Source: Ruminococcaceae bacterium UBA1438
GTDB taxonomy: Bacteria > Bacillota > Clostridia > Oscillospirales > Acutalibacteraceae
Direction: 5' to 3'
Assembly: GCA_002329285.1 (NCBI GenBank)
Contig: DCTO01000040.1
Coordinates: forward strand, 1-11,868
Length of the DNA: 11,868 nucleotides
Shown piece after piece: positions 1 to 7,665 of this stretch (positions are counted from its first letter, which is position 1; each line of letters opens with the position of its first letter). Both the position numbers and the translations under genes were made by a program. The notes beneath the pieces are model-generated. The model saw nothing but the letters and a program-made list of their open reading frames with translations. It was not told the origin of the DNA and searched no databases.

Positions 1-906
1 AATGAAAAGCTGGTGCCTTTCCTTATCCGCAAAGCGAACAATTTTATCCTCAAAGCTGGGGCAGTAGCGCGGCCCCTTGCCGTCAATCCTGCCGCTGTAC
101 ATCGGAGAGCGGTGCAGGTTTTTCAGGATAACCTCTTTTGTTTTTTCGTTAGTGTATGTGATATAGCACGCCGCTCTGTTTTCGGGGCGCGCCTCGGTTT
201 CAAAGCTGAAGGGCACGGTACGCTCGTCGCCCTGCTGAATTTCTGTTTTGGAAAAATCAACGCTGCGCCTGTTAACGCGGCTTGGCGTGCCCGTCTTAAA
301 GCGGCGGAGCGGAAGCCCAAGCGCCTTCAGGCTTTCGGCAAGCTCGGTTGCGGGAAACATTCCGTCCGGCCCGCTTTCATAAGAAACCTCGCCGATATAA
401 ATTCTGCCTCCGAGAAAAGTGCCGGTTGCAATTATAACTGCCCTTGCGCTGAAAACCGCGCCAAGCCTTGTTGTCAGGCTCCAGCCGTCCCCGCTTTTTT
501 CAATTGCGGTTATCTCTGCCTGGCGCAAATCAAGGTTTTCCTGCTTTTCAAGCGTGTGCTTCATGCCCTTTGAATATTCTCTGCGGTCAATCTGCGCGCG
601 CAGGGAATGAACGGCAGGGCCTTTGCCGAGATTAAGCATTCGTGATTGGATGCTGTATTTATCAGCAGCCTTGCCCATCTCGCCGCCGAGGGCGTCCAGC
701 TCTCTCACAAGATGCCCCTTTGATGTGCCGCCGATGGAGGGATTGCAGGGCATATTGCCCACGGAATCCAGATTAATGGCAAAAACCGCGGTTTTGCAGC
801 CCAGGCGCGCCGAAGCAAGCGCGGCTTCAATGCCCGCATGCCCTGCGCCGATAACGGCAATATCATATTTTCCTGCGTTATACTTTTCCATAAAATCTCC
901 AAACAT
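1..906 (-). CDS. mnmG: MnmG (GidA), tRNA U34 carboxymethylaminomethyl synthesis enzyme, N-terminal part
   Basis: This is the first 302 codons of a protein that is normally about 620-640 residues; the rest lies beyond the left edge. MnmG is the FAD- and NADH-dependent partner of MnmE that installs the aminomethyl-type group on wobble uridine 34 of certain tRNAs. Visible here are the N-terminal dinucleotide-binding motif [10 protein letters not shown] (about residues 20-29), the family signature [11 protein letters not shown], then [15 protein letters not shown] and [12 protein letters not shown]. The start at 906 has a GGGGAGG Shine-Dalgarno 5 nt upstream. A second ATG at 891 with GGAG before it is also possible and would shorten the protein by five residues. 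The gene follows mnmE after a 46-nt gap, as in many Firmicutes, and is the last visible gene of the rpmH operon. Confidence 0.95.
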   Translation of the reverse strand, partial: MFGDFMEKYNAGKYDIAVIGAGHAGIEAALASARLGCKTAVFAINLDSVGNMPCNPSIGGTSKGHLVRELDALGGEMGKAADKYSIQSRMLNLGKGPAVHSLRAQIDRREYSKGMKHTLEKQENLDLRQAEITAIEKSGDGWSLTTRLGAVFSARAVIIATGTFLGGRIYIGEVSYESGPDGMFPATELAESLKALGLPLRRFKTGTPSRVNRRSVDFSKTEIQQGDERTVPFSFETEARPENRAACYITYTNEKTKEVILKNLHRSPMYSGRIDGKGPRYCPSFEDKIVRFADKERHQLFI

Positions 907-911
907 ATTTG

Positions 912-930
912 CCTCCCCGAAAAGGGGAGG
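912..930 (-). promoter_or_regulatory. Hairpin masking the mnmG ribosome-binding site
   Basis: On the minus strand CCTCCCC, a 5-nt loop and GGGGAGG form a perfect 7-bp GC-rich hairpin. Its 3' arm is itself the Shine-Dalgarno of mnmG. No U-run follows, so it is not an intrinsic terminator. It probably lowers or regulates mnmG translation. That function is inferred; the pairing is read directly. Confidence 0.6.
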
Positions 931-952
931 TGCGGTTGCGCTGAAAGCAGGA

Positions 953-2317
953 CTATTTTCCCACACAGAATTTGCTGAATATATTGTTAACAACCTCAAC
1001 GGTTGCCTTTTGCCCCGTTAAGGCAAGCAGCTCGTCAACGGCGCTGTCCATCATAACGTTAACGGCGTCATAGGTTAAGCCGTTTTCAAGCGCCTTCCTC
1101 GCTTCCTTAATATAATCAAGCGCTTTGCGGCAGCAATCCTTCTGGCGCTGATTTGCCAGAATCGGGGCAGAGGTGTCAAACTGCTCAACGCCGAGAATGC
1201 GCTTAACTGCCGCTTCAAGCGCTAAGGCGCCGTACCCGTTTTTGGCGCTGATATAAACCGTTTCGGCAAAGCGCTTTTCAATTTCGCCGCAGTCAAGGCG
1301 CGTTTCAAGATCTGTTTTATTAATAACGGCGATTGCCCTTTTGCCCTCGCAGGCTTCAAGCACCTCAAAATCCTCATCGGTGAGAGGGGCGGAACTGTCA
1401 AACACAGCCAGCACAAGGGCTGCCGCTTCAATCTTGTCCTTCGCTCTTTTGATGCCGATGCTCTCAACCGTGTCGCCCCCGGCGTGAATTCCCGCCGTGT
1501 CGTTAAGATGAAGCACGAGCCCGCCAAGGCGCACGCTTTCCTCAACAACGTCGCGCGTGGTGCCTGCAATTTCCGTCACAATGCTTTTCTCCCTGCCGGC
1601 AAGCAGGTTCATCAGCGTGGATTTGCCCGCATTCGGCTTTCCCGCGATAACGGTTTCAACCCCGTGGGTCATCGTCTGCCCGCTGTCATATCCGGCAAGC
1701 AGCTCCTCAAGCCGCGCCTGCGCGCTTTTAAGCGTTGCGCAAAGCTCGCTCTCCTCCAGCTCCGGGATTTCCTCATCGGGATAATCAACCCAAGCCGCCA
1801 TCAGCGCGGATGAATCAACCAGCATTTCCTGCACGGCGGTGATTTTCCTGCTTAAAGCGCCCTGCAGCAGGTTGAAGGAGGCCTGCGCCGCCGCTTCGCC
1901 CTCTGCAGAAATCAAATCAGCAACGGATTCCGCCTGCGTTAAATCAAGCTTGCCGTTAAGAAACGCCCTTTTTGTGAATTCGCCTGCCTCCGCCGGCTCT
2001 GCACCCGCGGCAAAAACCGCGCCGAGCGCCTTTTCAATTATATATATGCCGCCGTGAACGGAAATTTCCGCAACGTCCTCGCCCGTGTAGCTTTTTGGCG
2101 CACGGAAAACAAGCGCAACGGCATTGTCAAACCGCTCGCCATCACTTTTAATGCAGCCGAATTTTGCGCGATAGCCCTTTAAATCAAGCAGGGAAGAGCC
2201 GTCAGCGCATTCAAAAACACGGTCTGCAATTTCAATTGCAGAGTCTCCGCTTATTCTGATAACTCCGATGCCGCCGGGCGAATTGCCCGTTGCAAGCGCC
2301 GCAATTGTTTTGGACAT
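953..2317 (-). CDS. mnmE: MnmE (TrmE), tRNA modification GTPase
   Basis: This 454-residue GTPase acts with MnmG on tRNA wobble uridine 34. The N-terminal formyl/tetrahydrofolate-binding domain begins with [21 protein letters not shown]. The inserted G domain carries GKPNAGKS (226-233), GTTRD (252-256), DTAG (273-276), NKTD (333-336) and SAK (357-359). The C-terminus is FCVGK, with the conserved cysteine at 451. The reading frame stays open upstream to 2638, but that stretch overlaps jag and is not MnmE-like. The ATG at 2317 gives the normal family length and the canonical N-terminus, with a modest GGTGAT upstream. The gene sits 55 nt after jag and 46 nt before mnmG in one operon. All GTPase motifs are intact, so it should be functional. 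Confidence 0.97.
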   Translation of the reverse strand: MSKTIAALATGNSPGGIGVIRISGDSAIEIADRVFECADGSSLLDLKGYRAKFGCIKSDGERFDNAVALVFRAPKSYTGEDVAEISVHGGIYIIEKALGAVFAAGAEPAEAGEFTKRAFLNGKLDLTQAESVADLISAEGEAAAQASFNLLQGALSRKITAVQEMLVDSSALMAAWVDYPDEEIPELEESELCATLKSAQARLEELLAGYDSGQTMTHGVETVIAGKPNAGKSTLMNLLAGREKSIVTEIAGTTRDVVEESVRLGGLVLHLNDTAGIHAGGDTVESIGIKRAKDKIEAAALVLAVFDSSAPLTDEDFEVLEACEGKRAIAVINKTDLETRLDCGEIEKRFAETVYISAKNGYGALALEAAVKRILGVEQFDTSAPILANQRQKDCCRKALDYIKEARKALENGLTYDAVNVMMDSAVDELLALTGQKATVEVVNNIFSKFCVGK

Positions 2318-2333
2318 ATTTATCACCAAATAA

Positions 2334-2360
2334 AATGGCGAACGACAACCGCTCGCCATT
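2334..2360 (-). terminator. Hairpin between jag and mnmE, possible leaky terminator
   Basis: The minus strand reads AATGGCGA, an 11-nt middle, then TCGCCATT. This gives an 8-bp perfect stem that can extend inward by three or four more pairs including G-U. It is followed by TTATTTGG, only a modest U-rich tail. It lies in the 55-nt jag-mnmE gap. It could attenuate or process the operon transcript rather than end it, because mnmE has no obvious promoter of its own here. Confidence 0.5.
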
Positions 2361-2372
2361 ACAATCAAATAA

Positions 2373-3353
2373 TTATTCTTCGGTTGTTTCCTCGGTTGCC
2401 TCTGCTGCAGGAGCAGGAACCTCAATTTTTCCGAATTTTGTAAAATCCTTCTGAACAGGCTTTGCTGCCGGCTTGGGAGATGAGTTGCCGCCTCTGCCGC
2501 CGCGATTGCCGCCCCTTGATTGATTTCTCGGCCCGCCGATAGGCTGGATAACAACCTTTCTGTCCTGCCCGTAACCGATGGACATTGATTCAACGCCCTC
2601 GATTTCCTGAACGGCAGTGTGGATAATCCTTCTTTCATAAGGATTCATCGGCTCAAAGGTGTGCCTCTTGCCGGTGCGGTTAACGTAATTTGCGTTCTTG
2701 CGGGCAAGGTTGCGCAGGGTTTCCGCTCTCTTTTCGCGGTAATTGCCGACGTTGAGGGTAACTCTCACATATTTGCCGCTTGCCTTCTTAACCTGAAGGC
2801 TGGTTAAATACTGAAGCGAATCAAGCGTTTCGCCCCTGTGGCCAATGATGATTCCGTAATCATCACTTTCGATTGTGAGCTCAAGCACGCCGTCAATAAC
2901 TGCGCCGGTAATCTCTGCGCCCTCAACCTTCAGGCCCTTTATCATCTCGCCGAGATAAGCCTCTGCCGCCTTGATGTCAACGTCGGCCTCGGTGATTTTA
3001 ATCTCTTCCTTTTCGCTCTCTGCCTTTTCTGCCTTCGGTGCCGGCTTTTTGGGAGCGGGCTTTTCAGCCTTCTTTGCGGGCTGCTCCTTCTTTTCGGGAG
3101 CCTTTTTCTGGGCGTCCTTCTTTGGAGCGTCCTTCTTTGCAGGCTTGTTCTGCTTTTGCTTCTTTGGCTTTCTGCCGTCGTCATATGACGCCAGAACGGT
3201 CACCTCCGCGCTTCCGAAAAGGCCAAGAAACTTTTTCTTCTGCTCAACAATCTCCGTGTGCACCAAAGCATCCTCCGGAGCGTGAAGGCCGGCCTTTGCC
3301 GCGGCAATAGCCTCTGCAAGAGTTTTGCCCGTTGCGGTGAATTCTCTTTTCAT
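2373..3353 (-). CDS. jag: Jag (KhpB/EloR-type) RNA-binding protein with a Gly/Arg-rich tail
   Basis: This 326-residue cytoplasmic RNA-binding protein belongs to the SpoIIIJ-associated family, whose members in other Firmicutes act in post-transcriptional control of cell elongation and division. The Jag_N domain spans about residues 1-56 (KKKFLGLFG motif). A long Lys/Ala/Pro-rich linker of some 70 residues follows. The KH domain carries the GHRGETLDSLQYL core, and the R3H domain has RRIIHTAVQ. After R3H comes an unusual tail with RGG-like repeats (SRGGNRGGRGG) and an acidic end. The start at 3353 has GGAGG five bases upstream. The gene begins 23 nt after yidC, the usual pairing with the membrane insertase. 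The Lys-rich linker and RGG tail are probably disordered RNA-binding extensions. Confidence 0.95.
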   Translation of the reverse strand: MKREFTATGKTLAEAIAAAKAGLHAPEDALVHTEIVEQKKKFLGLFGSAEVTVLASYDDGRKPKKQKQNKPAKKDAPKKDAQKKAPEKKEQPAKKAEKPAPKKPAPKAEKAESEKEEIKITEADVDIKAAEAYLGEMIKGLKVEGAEITGAVIDGVLELTIESDDYGIIIGHRGETLDSLQYLTSLQVKKASGKYVRVTLNVGNYREKRAETLRNLARKNANYVNRTGKRHTFEPMNPYERRIIHTAVQEIEGVESMSIGYGQDRKVVIQPIGGPRNQSRGGNRGGRGGNSSPKPAAKPVQKDFTKFGKIEVPAPAAEATEETTEE

Positions 3354-3376
3354 ATGATCCTCCGATTGTGATCTGG

Positions 3377-4366
3377 TTATTTAGTTCTTTTGATGCTTTC
3401 CTCTCTTGAGCGGCGGTTAATCGTGTTTTCAAGCATAAGCTTTGCCTGGCTCTTCTGGGGAGGATAAAATTTTGCAATAAACAGCTGCTGAAGCACAGCA
3501 ACCAGGTTTGAAATAATCCAGTAAAAACCAACCGCTGCAGGAACCTTAAAGGCGATGTATAATGAGAAGAAGGGCATCATCAGCATCATCAGCATCATGC
3601 TGCCCATCTGCTTTGCCTGCGCGGGATTATTTTTTCTCTGAATAAGTGTTGAAATCACTGTTGAAGCCATTGAGGTTAAAAATGCGAAAATCGGAATCAG
3701 AATAATGCTGCCGCCCTTCCAGGTGGGGATTTCCGCCATGTCCATTCCGCCAAGATAAAGTCCGCTTCTGAAAACCTCAATTTCAGCCACGTTTGCATCC
3801 GTGAAAAGATTCGGGAACTGGGCGATGAGAGTGTCCTTAAACTCATTCCAGTTTGCAAGAATGCCCAGCTGGATATAATTTCCGCTGTATCCCAGCTCCT
3901 TAACCACATCCTTAATCTGATCGGTGTTAGCGGTGAAATCGCTCATGCCGATAACGTAAGAAAGGGGATAATAGATAATACCGATAATTCCCATCAGGAA
4001 AATCATCTGAAACATCATCGGCCCGCAGCCCATCTGCATCGGGTTGTGGCCCTCTCTTGCATAAAGCTCCTGCATTTCCTCATTGAGCTTCATTCTGTCC
4101 TTAGGATCGGGATATTTCTTCTGAATCTTCTGAATTTTCGGCTGCAGCCTTGCGGTTTTTGCAACGGTTTTCTGCTGCCTGATGTTAACGGGAAGCAGGA
4201 TAAGCCTTGTTACAACCGTGAAAATAATGATTGCAACAAAATATTCGTTGTTAAGAATCGTGAGCAAAAATGCCATGCATTTGCCGAAAACCCAGTAAAG
4301 CGGGGCAAGGAAGCCGCCGCCCTGTGACATTGCTGCTGCAACAGGATTAACTAAAAGATCAATCAT
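3377..4366 (-). CDS. yidC: YidC/Oxa1/SpoIIIJ membrane protein insertase
   Basis: This 329-residue integral membrane protein inserts and folds other membrane proteins, alone or with the Sec translocon. The first membrane segment of the core (about 42-60) holds the conserved intramembrane arginine at 54, in the TRLILLPV motif. A basic cytoplasmic hairpin follows (KTARLQPKIQKIQKKYPD). Then come further membrane segments, including a Met-rich stretch (about 240-260) ending in PFFSLYIAFKVPAAVGFYW. No lipobox cysteine is seen near the N-terminus, unlike SpoIIIJ/YidC of Bacillus. The C-terminus is basic (RSREESIKRTK). A GAGGA lies about 10 nt before the start. It is three bases downstream of yidD and just upstream of jag, as expected. 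Confidence 0.96.
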   Translation of the reverse strand: MIDLLVNPVAAAMSQGGGFLAPLYWVFGKCMAFLLTILNNEYFVAIIIFTVVTRLILLPVNIRQQKTVAKTARLQPKIQKIQKKYPDPKDRMKLNEEMQELYAREGHNPMQMGCGPMMFQMIFLMGIIGIIYYPLSYVIGMSDFTANTDQIKDVVKELGYSGNYIQLGILANWNEFKDTLIAQFPNLFTDANVAEIEVFRSGLYLGGMDMAEIPTWKGGSIILIPIFAFLTSMASTVISTLIQRKNNPAQAKQMGSMMLMMLMMPFFSLYIAFKVPAAVGFYWIISNLVAVLQQLFIAKFYPPQKSQAKLMLENTINRRSREESIKRTK

Positions 4367-4369
4367 TCT

Positions 4370-4633
4370 TTATTTTTCCTCGTTACAATTTGACTCTTTT
4401 GTCTTTTTCGGGGGAACGGGGTCATATCCGCCCTTTGAAAACGGATTGCATCTGATAATCCGCCAGGCGGCAAGCGCGCTTCCCTTAAAAACCCCGTGGG
4501 TTTCAATCGCCTCAATCGCATATTGAGAGCAGGTTGGGGTGAAGCGGCAGGAGCCGTGTGAAAATCTTGGGCTCAAAGTGAGCTGATAGGTTTCAATCAA
4601 AAAGATAAACAGGCGTTTAATCGGGTTTTTCAT
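4370..4633 (-). CDS. yidD: YidD membrane protein insertion efficiency factor
   Basis: This small 87-residue protein of the YidD family (UPF0161) supports YidC-dependent membrane insertion. It shows the family pattern: an amphipathic N-terminal helix ([16 protein letters not shown]), then [21 protein letters not shown], and [17 protein letters not shown]. All the usual cysteines are present. Its ATG overlaps the rnpA stop codon in an ATGA arrangement, and it has no strong Shine-Dalgarno of its own, so it is probably translated by coupling to rnpA. yidC follows after three bases. Confidence 0.96.
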   Translation of the reverse strand: MKNPIKRLFIFLIETYQLTLSPRFSHGSCRFTPTCSQYAIEAIETHGVFKGSALAAWRIIRCNPFSKGGYDPVPPKKTKESNCNEEK

Positions 4634-4962
4634 CTTATAACACCAAGCTGCAAAAGCTGCTTTTCCATATCGGCAAGCACCTCCTGCATTTTAACCTCTG
4701 TGGTTTTCGTTCTGGCAACAAAAACAATGTCAAAGCTGCCGCAGATTCTGCCCTCAAGCTCGGCAAACGCCGCTCTTATAACGCGCCTTGCGCGGTTTCG
4801 CTGCACCGCACCGCCGATTTTCTTCCCCGTGGTTATGCCGATTCTTGTTTCACCCGCGCGGTTTTTCATTGCGTAGGTAACAAGGCAGGGGGAGGCAATG
4901 CTTTTTGCCCTGTAATATAAACGGCGGAAATCCTTGTTTTCTTTAAGCGCTCTGCTTTTCAC
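4630..4962 (-). CDS. rnpA: RNase P protein component
   Basis: This 110-residue basic protein binds the catalytic RNA of RNase P and helps it mature the 5' ends of tRNAs. The family signature [12 protein letters not shown], the RNR motif, is at about residues 55-66, and [13 protein letters not shown] matches the conserved N-terminus. The start is GTG at 4962, with GAGGG nine bases before it; an ATG inside the reading frame would cut off the conserved N-terminus. It lies 43 nt after rpmH and overlaps yidD by 4 nt. Confidence 0.96.
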   Translation of the reverse strand: MKSRALKENKDFRRLYYRAKSIASPCLVTYAMKNRAGETRIGITTGKKIGGAVQRNRARRVIRAAFAELEGRICGSFDIVFVARTKTTEVKMQEVLADMEKQLLQLGVIR

Positions 4963-5005
4963 AAATTCGTTCCCTCTGTTAATTCCGGTTAATCAGTTTT
5001 GCCGA

Positions 5006-5140
5006 TTAATAAGAAAGTGTTTTTCTGCCCTTTGCGCGGCGGCGAGCCAAAACCTTTCTGCCGCCTCTTGTGCTCATTCTCTTTCTGAAGCCATGCTCCT
5101 TCTGTGCGTGCCTTTTCTTCGGCTGAAATGTTCTCTTCAT
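5006..5140 (-). CDS. rpmH: 50S ribosomal protein L34
   Basis: This 44-codon gene is easily missed by length filters. The protein begins [18 protein letters not shown] and continues with [26 protein letters not shown], a full-length match to L34 of the large ribosomal subunit. An AAAGGTAG sequence lies about 7 nt before the ATG at 5140. It is the first gene of the operon and is followed by rnpA, one of the most conserved gene pairs in bacteria. Confidence 0.97.
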   Translation of the reverse strand: MKRTFQPKKRHAQKEHGFRKRMSTRGGRKVLARRRAKGRKTLSY

Positions 5141-5287
5141 AAATTCACTACCTTTCTAAGAATAAACTTGTCTTATTTCTTTATTTTCTCTGCACGGTAT
5201 AGTGCAGGCAATTAACTTTAAAGTGGCCGGTGTCGGGTCGCTGCGCTCCGATTTTGTTCGGTAACCGGACTGCTGCCCACATTAGCG
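5141..5287 (-). promoter_or_regulatory. Structured 5' leader of the rpmH operon
   Basis: About 145 nt lie between the predicted transcription start and rpmH. On the minus strand this holds CTGCAC, a 6-nt loop and GTGCAG (5190-5207). Further upstream is a larger GC-rich fold bounded by CCGGT and ACCGG (5227-5268), with CCGA/TCGG nested inside. No known riboswitch or ribosomal-protein leader was recognised, and whether it regulates anything is unknown. Confidence 0.4.
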
Positions 5288-5293
5288 AGAAAT

Positions 5294-5323
5294 ATTATAT
5301 ATTAAAATTAAGGCCGTTGTCAA
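5294..5323 (-). promoter_or_regulatory. Near-consensus promoter of the rpmH operon
   Basis: On the minus strand, TTGACA at 5323-5318 and TATAAT at 5299-5294 are separated by 18 bp. Both hexamers match the housekeeping sigma factor consensus exactly. The predicted start is near 5287, and no other good promoter was seen between here and rpmH. Confidence 0.85.
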
Positions 5324-5340
5324 CAAAAAAATAATAAATC

Positions 5341-5369
5341 TTGTTTTTGTTTAAATTATATATTATAAT
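5341..5369 (+). promoter_or_regulatory. Probable promoter of the VanZ-like gene
   Basis: A perfect TATAAT at 5364-5369 stands 17 bp after a weak -35 (TTGTTT, 5341-5346). The predicted start is near 5376, giving a leader of about 20 nt before the ATG at 5396. It lies back to back with the rpmH promoter, their -35 boxes 17 bp apart. Confidence 0.55.
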
Positions 5370-5395
5370 AGCACTATATGTTGGGGGTAAGGCAT

Positions 5396-6223
5396 ATGGC
5401 ATCAACAAGAATTAAAAGCATTTTGCTGAATTTTTCCGTTTTTTCTGCGGTTGTGCTGTCTGCTTTTGCGTTCACTGACCAAAAGGACGGCGTTTTTATC
5501 GTCAGCCGCCATTATATGCTGCTCAAACTGGCATTAAGCCTGCTGCTGCCGTTATTCGCGGCGCTTCTGTGCTTATTTGCAACGGGGGATGCGCGCCCGC
5601 TTTCGGTAATAACGCTGCTCCTTCAGCCTGCGTTTGTGGTTTTCACAATTGCCTCAAACGGTTATTATATTCGTTTTTCGCGCAACTTTATGCAAAATCA
5701 TTATGCTTATGCCCTGCTTGCGTTTTTTGCGGTTTATCTTGCGGCGATTATTGCGGCAGGCCGAAAAAAAATAACCCCTGCGGCCTTTAAAGGCTTCAGC
5801 AAGCGGTTTTTTATCGGCTATTTATTCGTTTTTGTTTTTCTCTTTGTTCGCATTTATTATTCTTCAAGGGTTGATGTTTCGCTCGGCACGGTTAATTTAA
5901 TCCCGTTTGCGGGTGAAATTCAAAACTCGCTTCACTCGCTTTCGCCCGTAATTTCCGCTGTTCACGCTGCGGGCAACGTTTTGTTTTATTCCGCATTTTC
6001 TCTTATGCTCCGTGGGCTTTTCGGAGAAAAAATCAGAAGCAAGGCAGGGGAGGCGGCTCTGCTTATCGGCGTTCCCTTTGCCGTGAGCCTTCTGTGTGAA
6101 ATTTCCCAGTATTTAACCCTGCGCGGCAACGCTGATATTGATGATTTGCTTTTAAATACGCTCGGCGCGGCTATCGGCTTTTTCGCCGCAAGGGGCATAA
6201 GAAAATTTGTGTTGGAGGATTAA
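5396..6223 (+). CDS. VanZ-like family membrane protein
   Basis: This 275-residue hydrophobic protein has several predicted membrane segments. The C-terminal half shows the VanZ-like pattern: NLIPF (about 165-170), then a segment with AGNVLFY, and near the end LLCEISQYLTLRGNADIDDLLLNTLGAAIGF, whose CEISQ and DIDDLLLN portions are the hallmark. VanZ gives low-level teicoplanin resistance in enterococci, but most family members have unknown roles, so no drug phenotype should be assumed. The ATG at 5396 is preferred over 5378: it has GGGGGTAAGG before it, whereas the earlier ATG sits almost at the predicted transcription start with no Shine-Dalgarno. Its last codons carry the Shine-Dalgarno of the next gene. 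It occupies the position beside rpmH where dnaA is commonly found. Confidence 0.85.
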   Translation: MASTRIKSILLNFSVFSAVVLSAFAFTDQKDGVFIVSRHYMLLKLALSLLLPLFAALLCLFATGDARPLSVITLLLQPAFVVFTIASNGYYIRFSRNFMQNHYAYALLAFFAVYLAAIIAAGRKKITPAAFKGFSKRFFIGYLFVFVFLFVRIYYSSRVDVSLGTVNLIPFAGEIQNSLHSLSPVISAVHAAGNVLFYSAFSLMLRGLFGEKIRSKAGEAALLIGVPFAVSLLCEISQYLTLRGNADIDDLLLNTLGAAIGFFAARGIRKFVLED

Positions 6224-6226
6224 CCT

Positions 6227-6907
6227 ATGCTTGGAATTATCGGTGCAATGGATGTTGAAATTGATGCCGTTAAAAACGAGGTTTCGCAGGCGCAAACCGC
6301 CGTTTTCGCCGGCTGTGAATTCGTTTGCGGAAAAATAAACGGCGCGGAGGTCTGCGTGGCAAAATGCAATCCCGGCAAGGTTAATGCCGCCCTTTGCGCC
6401 CAGGTGATGATTGACCGCTTCGGCGTTTCAGAGCTCGTCAACGTCGGCGTCGGCTGCTCGCTTTCAGAGCGGGTTACAATCAAAAGCCTCGTGGTTGCAA
6501 CGGAGGTTTGCCAGTATGATTTTGACACCTCTGCAATTGACGGCGTTAAGGGCCTCGTCATTGATAACAAGGTTAAGCTCCCTGCTGATTCGGCGCTTTC
6601 GGATGCGCTTGCCCGTGCCGCAGAGGAATGCGGCGCGCAGGTTCACCGCGGCTGCATCGCCAGCGGAGACACCTTTATCGCCTCGCAGACAAAAAAGGAT
6701 GAAATCGTGCAGGATTTCGGCGCAATCTGCGGTGAAATGGAGGGCGGCGCAATCGGCCAGGTCTGCTATGTTAACGGCATTCCGTTTGCCGTGCTTCGCT
6801 CAATAAGCGACGGCGGCGACGAGGCGGCAGCGCTTGATTACCCAACCTTCAAAAAAATCGCCGCGGAAAAATCCGCAGCGATAATGCTTAAATATATCAA
6901 GGGTTAA
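6227..6907 (+). CDS. mtnN: 5'-methylthioadenosine/S-adenosylhomocysteine nucleosidase family protein
   Basis: This 226-residue cytoplasmic enzyme of the purine nucleoside phosphorylase fold is expected to cleave adenine from MTA and SAH in methionine salvage. GIIGAMDVEI at the N-terminus contains the catalytic-type glutamate (E11). SGDTF is at 146-150. GEMEGGAIGQVCYVNGIPF holds E172, and RSISD holds the catalytic aspartate D195. All the key residues lie where they do in Escherichia coli MtnN. Two segments differ: the usual TGSAGG loop reads VGVGCS (about 73-78), and the HDxDxTAFGY segment reads YDFDTSAIDG (97-106). Substrate preference may therefore be altered. The start has GGAGGA seven bases upstream, inside the end of the VanZ-like gene. 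The 3-nt gap implies an operon. Confidence 0.88.
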   Translation: MLGIIGAMDVEIDAVKNEVSQAQTAVFAGCEFVCGKINGAEVCVAKCNPGKVNAALCAQVMIDRFGVSELVNVGVGCSLSERVTIKSLVVATEVCQYDFDTSAIDGVKGLVIDNKVKLPADSALSDALARAAEECGAQVHRGCIASGDTFIASQTKKDEIVQDFGAICGEMEGGAIGQVCYVNGIPFAVLRSISDGGDEAAALDYPTFKKIAAEKSAAIMLKYIKG

Positions 6908-6915
6908 GCCCTGTT

Positions 6916-7560
6916 TTAATCGGCAATAAAATTATTCATAATATAGCCTTCCGCTTCCTGAATCAGCTCCTGCAAAGCGCTGTCCTCAAGCTCCTTTGCG
7001 CCGCTGCGGGATTTATCCTCGATAAAAACAAAGCGGGAATCAAGCACGGCAATTGCTGCCGATGCAAGCTCATGCCCCAAATTATAATCCAGCGCAAAAA
7101 TATCGCTCGGCAGGGCGCCCGCCTTTGCAAGGGTTAGCGCGCTTCTGTAAAGGCAAAGCATATAATAATCGTGCAGGTAATGCACGCTGTCCGTCCTTGA
7201 GGCGGAGGCAACAGCCGTGTCAATCAAAAGCTTCATTCCCTGGGCAAGATTTGCCATTGATGGGCTGCCGATGGCCTCGCTTGCAATTTTTGTGAGATAT
7301 TCCTCGTTCATTCCGTGCCTGTTTTCGGAAACGCCAAGCAGGTAATCGGTTGTAACGCCGTAATATTCGCTGCAGCGGATAACGAAATCCAGCCCGCATT
7401 CGCGGATGCCCTTTTCATAATGGCTCAAAAGCGCCTGGCTGATGCCAAGGTCTGCGGCAGCCTTTTTCTGGCTGTATCCTCTCTCTTTTCTTAATTGTGA
7501 TAAAATCGCGGCAAAGCGGGTTGCTTTTTCTCTTTTGGCCGCTGTCTTTTCGGTTGGCAT
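6916..7560 (-). CDS. Xre-family helix-turn-helix transcriptional regulator
   Basis: This 214-residue DNA-binding protein has a Cro/C1-type helix-turn-helix at about residues 17-75, including SQKKAAADLGISQALLSHYE and the following YYGVTTDYLLG. The remaining 140 residues are mostly helical and not recognised; they may sense a ligand or form dimers. It converges on mtnN with only 8 nt between stop codons and diverges from the histidine phosphatase. A promoter lies at 7607-7635, and repeated TTGTAA motifs overlap and follow it, so it probably represses itself and perhaps the phosphatase gene. The target is inferred from layout only. Confidence 0.9.
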   Translation of the reverse strand: MPTEKTAAKREKATRFAAILSQLRKERGYSQKKAAADLGISQALLSHYEKGIRECGLDFVIRCSEYYGVTTDYLLGVSENRHGMNEEYLTKIASEAIGSPSMANLAQGMKLLIDTAVASASRTDSVHYLHDYYMLCLYRSALTLAKAGALPSDIFALDYNLGHELASAAIAVLDSRFVFIEDKSRSGAKELEDSALQELIQEAEGYIMNNFIAD

Positions 7561-7606
7561 AATCTATTTCCCTCAAATCAAACTTGTTGTTCTTTATACA
7601 CTCTGT

Positions 7607-7635
7607 ATTATACCGCTTGTAATAGCGTTTGTAAA
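7607..7635 (-). promoter_or_regulatory. Promoter of the Xre-type regulator
   Basis: On the minus strand TTTACA (7635-7630) and TATAAT (7612-7607) are 17 bp apart, with five of six and six of six matches to the sigma-A consensus. The predicted start is about 40 nt before the regulator ATG. Confidence 0.75.
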
Positions 7636-7665
7636 CCCAAACTTTGCTTTGTAAACAAATTGTAA
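7617..7665. promoter_or_regulatory. Four phased TTGTAA motifs, candidate operators
   Basis: TTGTAA occurs at 7617, 7629, 7649 and 7660, spaced 12, 20 and 11 bp, close to whole helical turns. Two copies extend to TTTGTAAAC (7628-7636 and 7648-7656). An inverted copy, TTACAA, lies at 7702-7707. The first two overlap the spacer and -35 of the regulator promoter. Binding by the Xre-type protein is inferred. Confidence 0.45.

Noticed and set aside
13..1021. Several plus-strand frames opposite mnmG
   Set aside because: They are antisense shadows of mnmG; the minus strand encodes an unmistakable MnmG.
2318..2638. 107-residue N-terminal extension of MnmE
   Set aside because: It lies inside jag in another frame, is unlike MnmE, and the ATG at 2317 yields the normal 454-residue protein.
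5141..5395. Replication origin next to rpmH
   Set aside because: No TTATCCACA-like DnaA boxes, no dnaA, and the AT-rich parts are explained by two back-to-back promoters.
6893..6922. Terminator between mtnN and the Xre-type regulator
   Set aside because: AGGG-TTAAG-CCCT gives only a 4-bp stem with a short TGTTTT tail, too weak to call.
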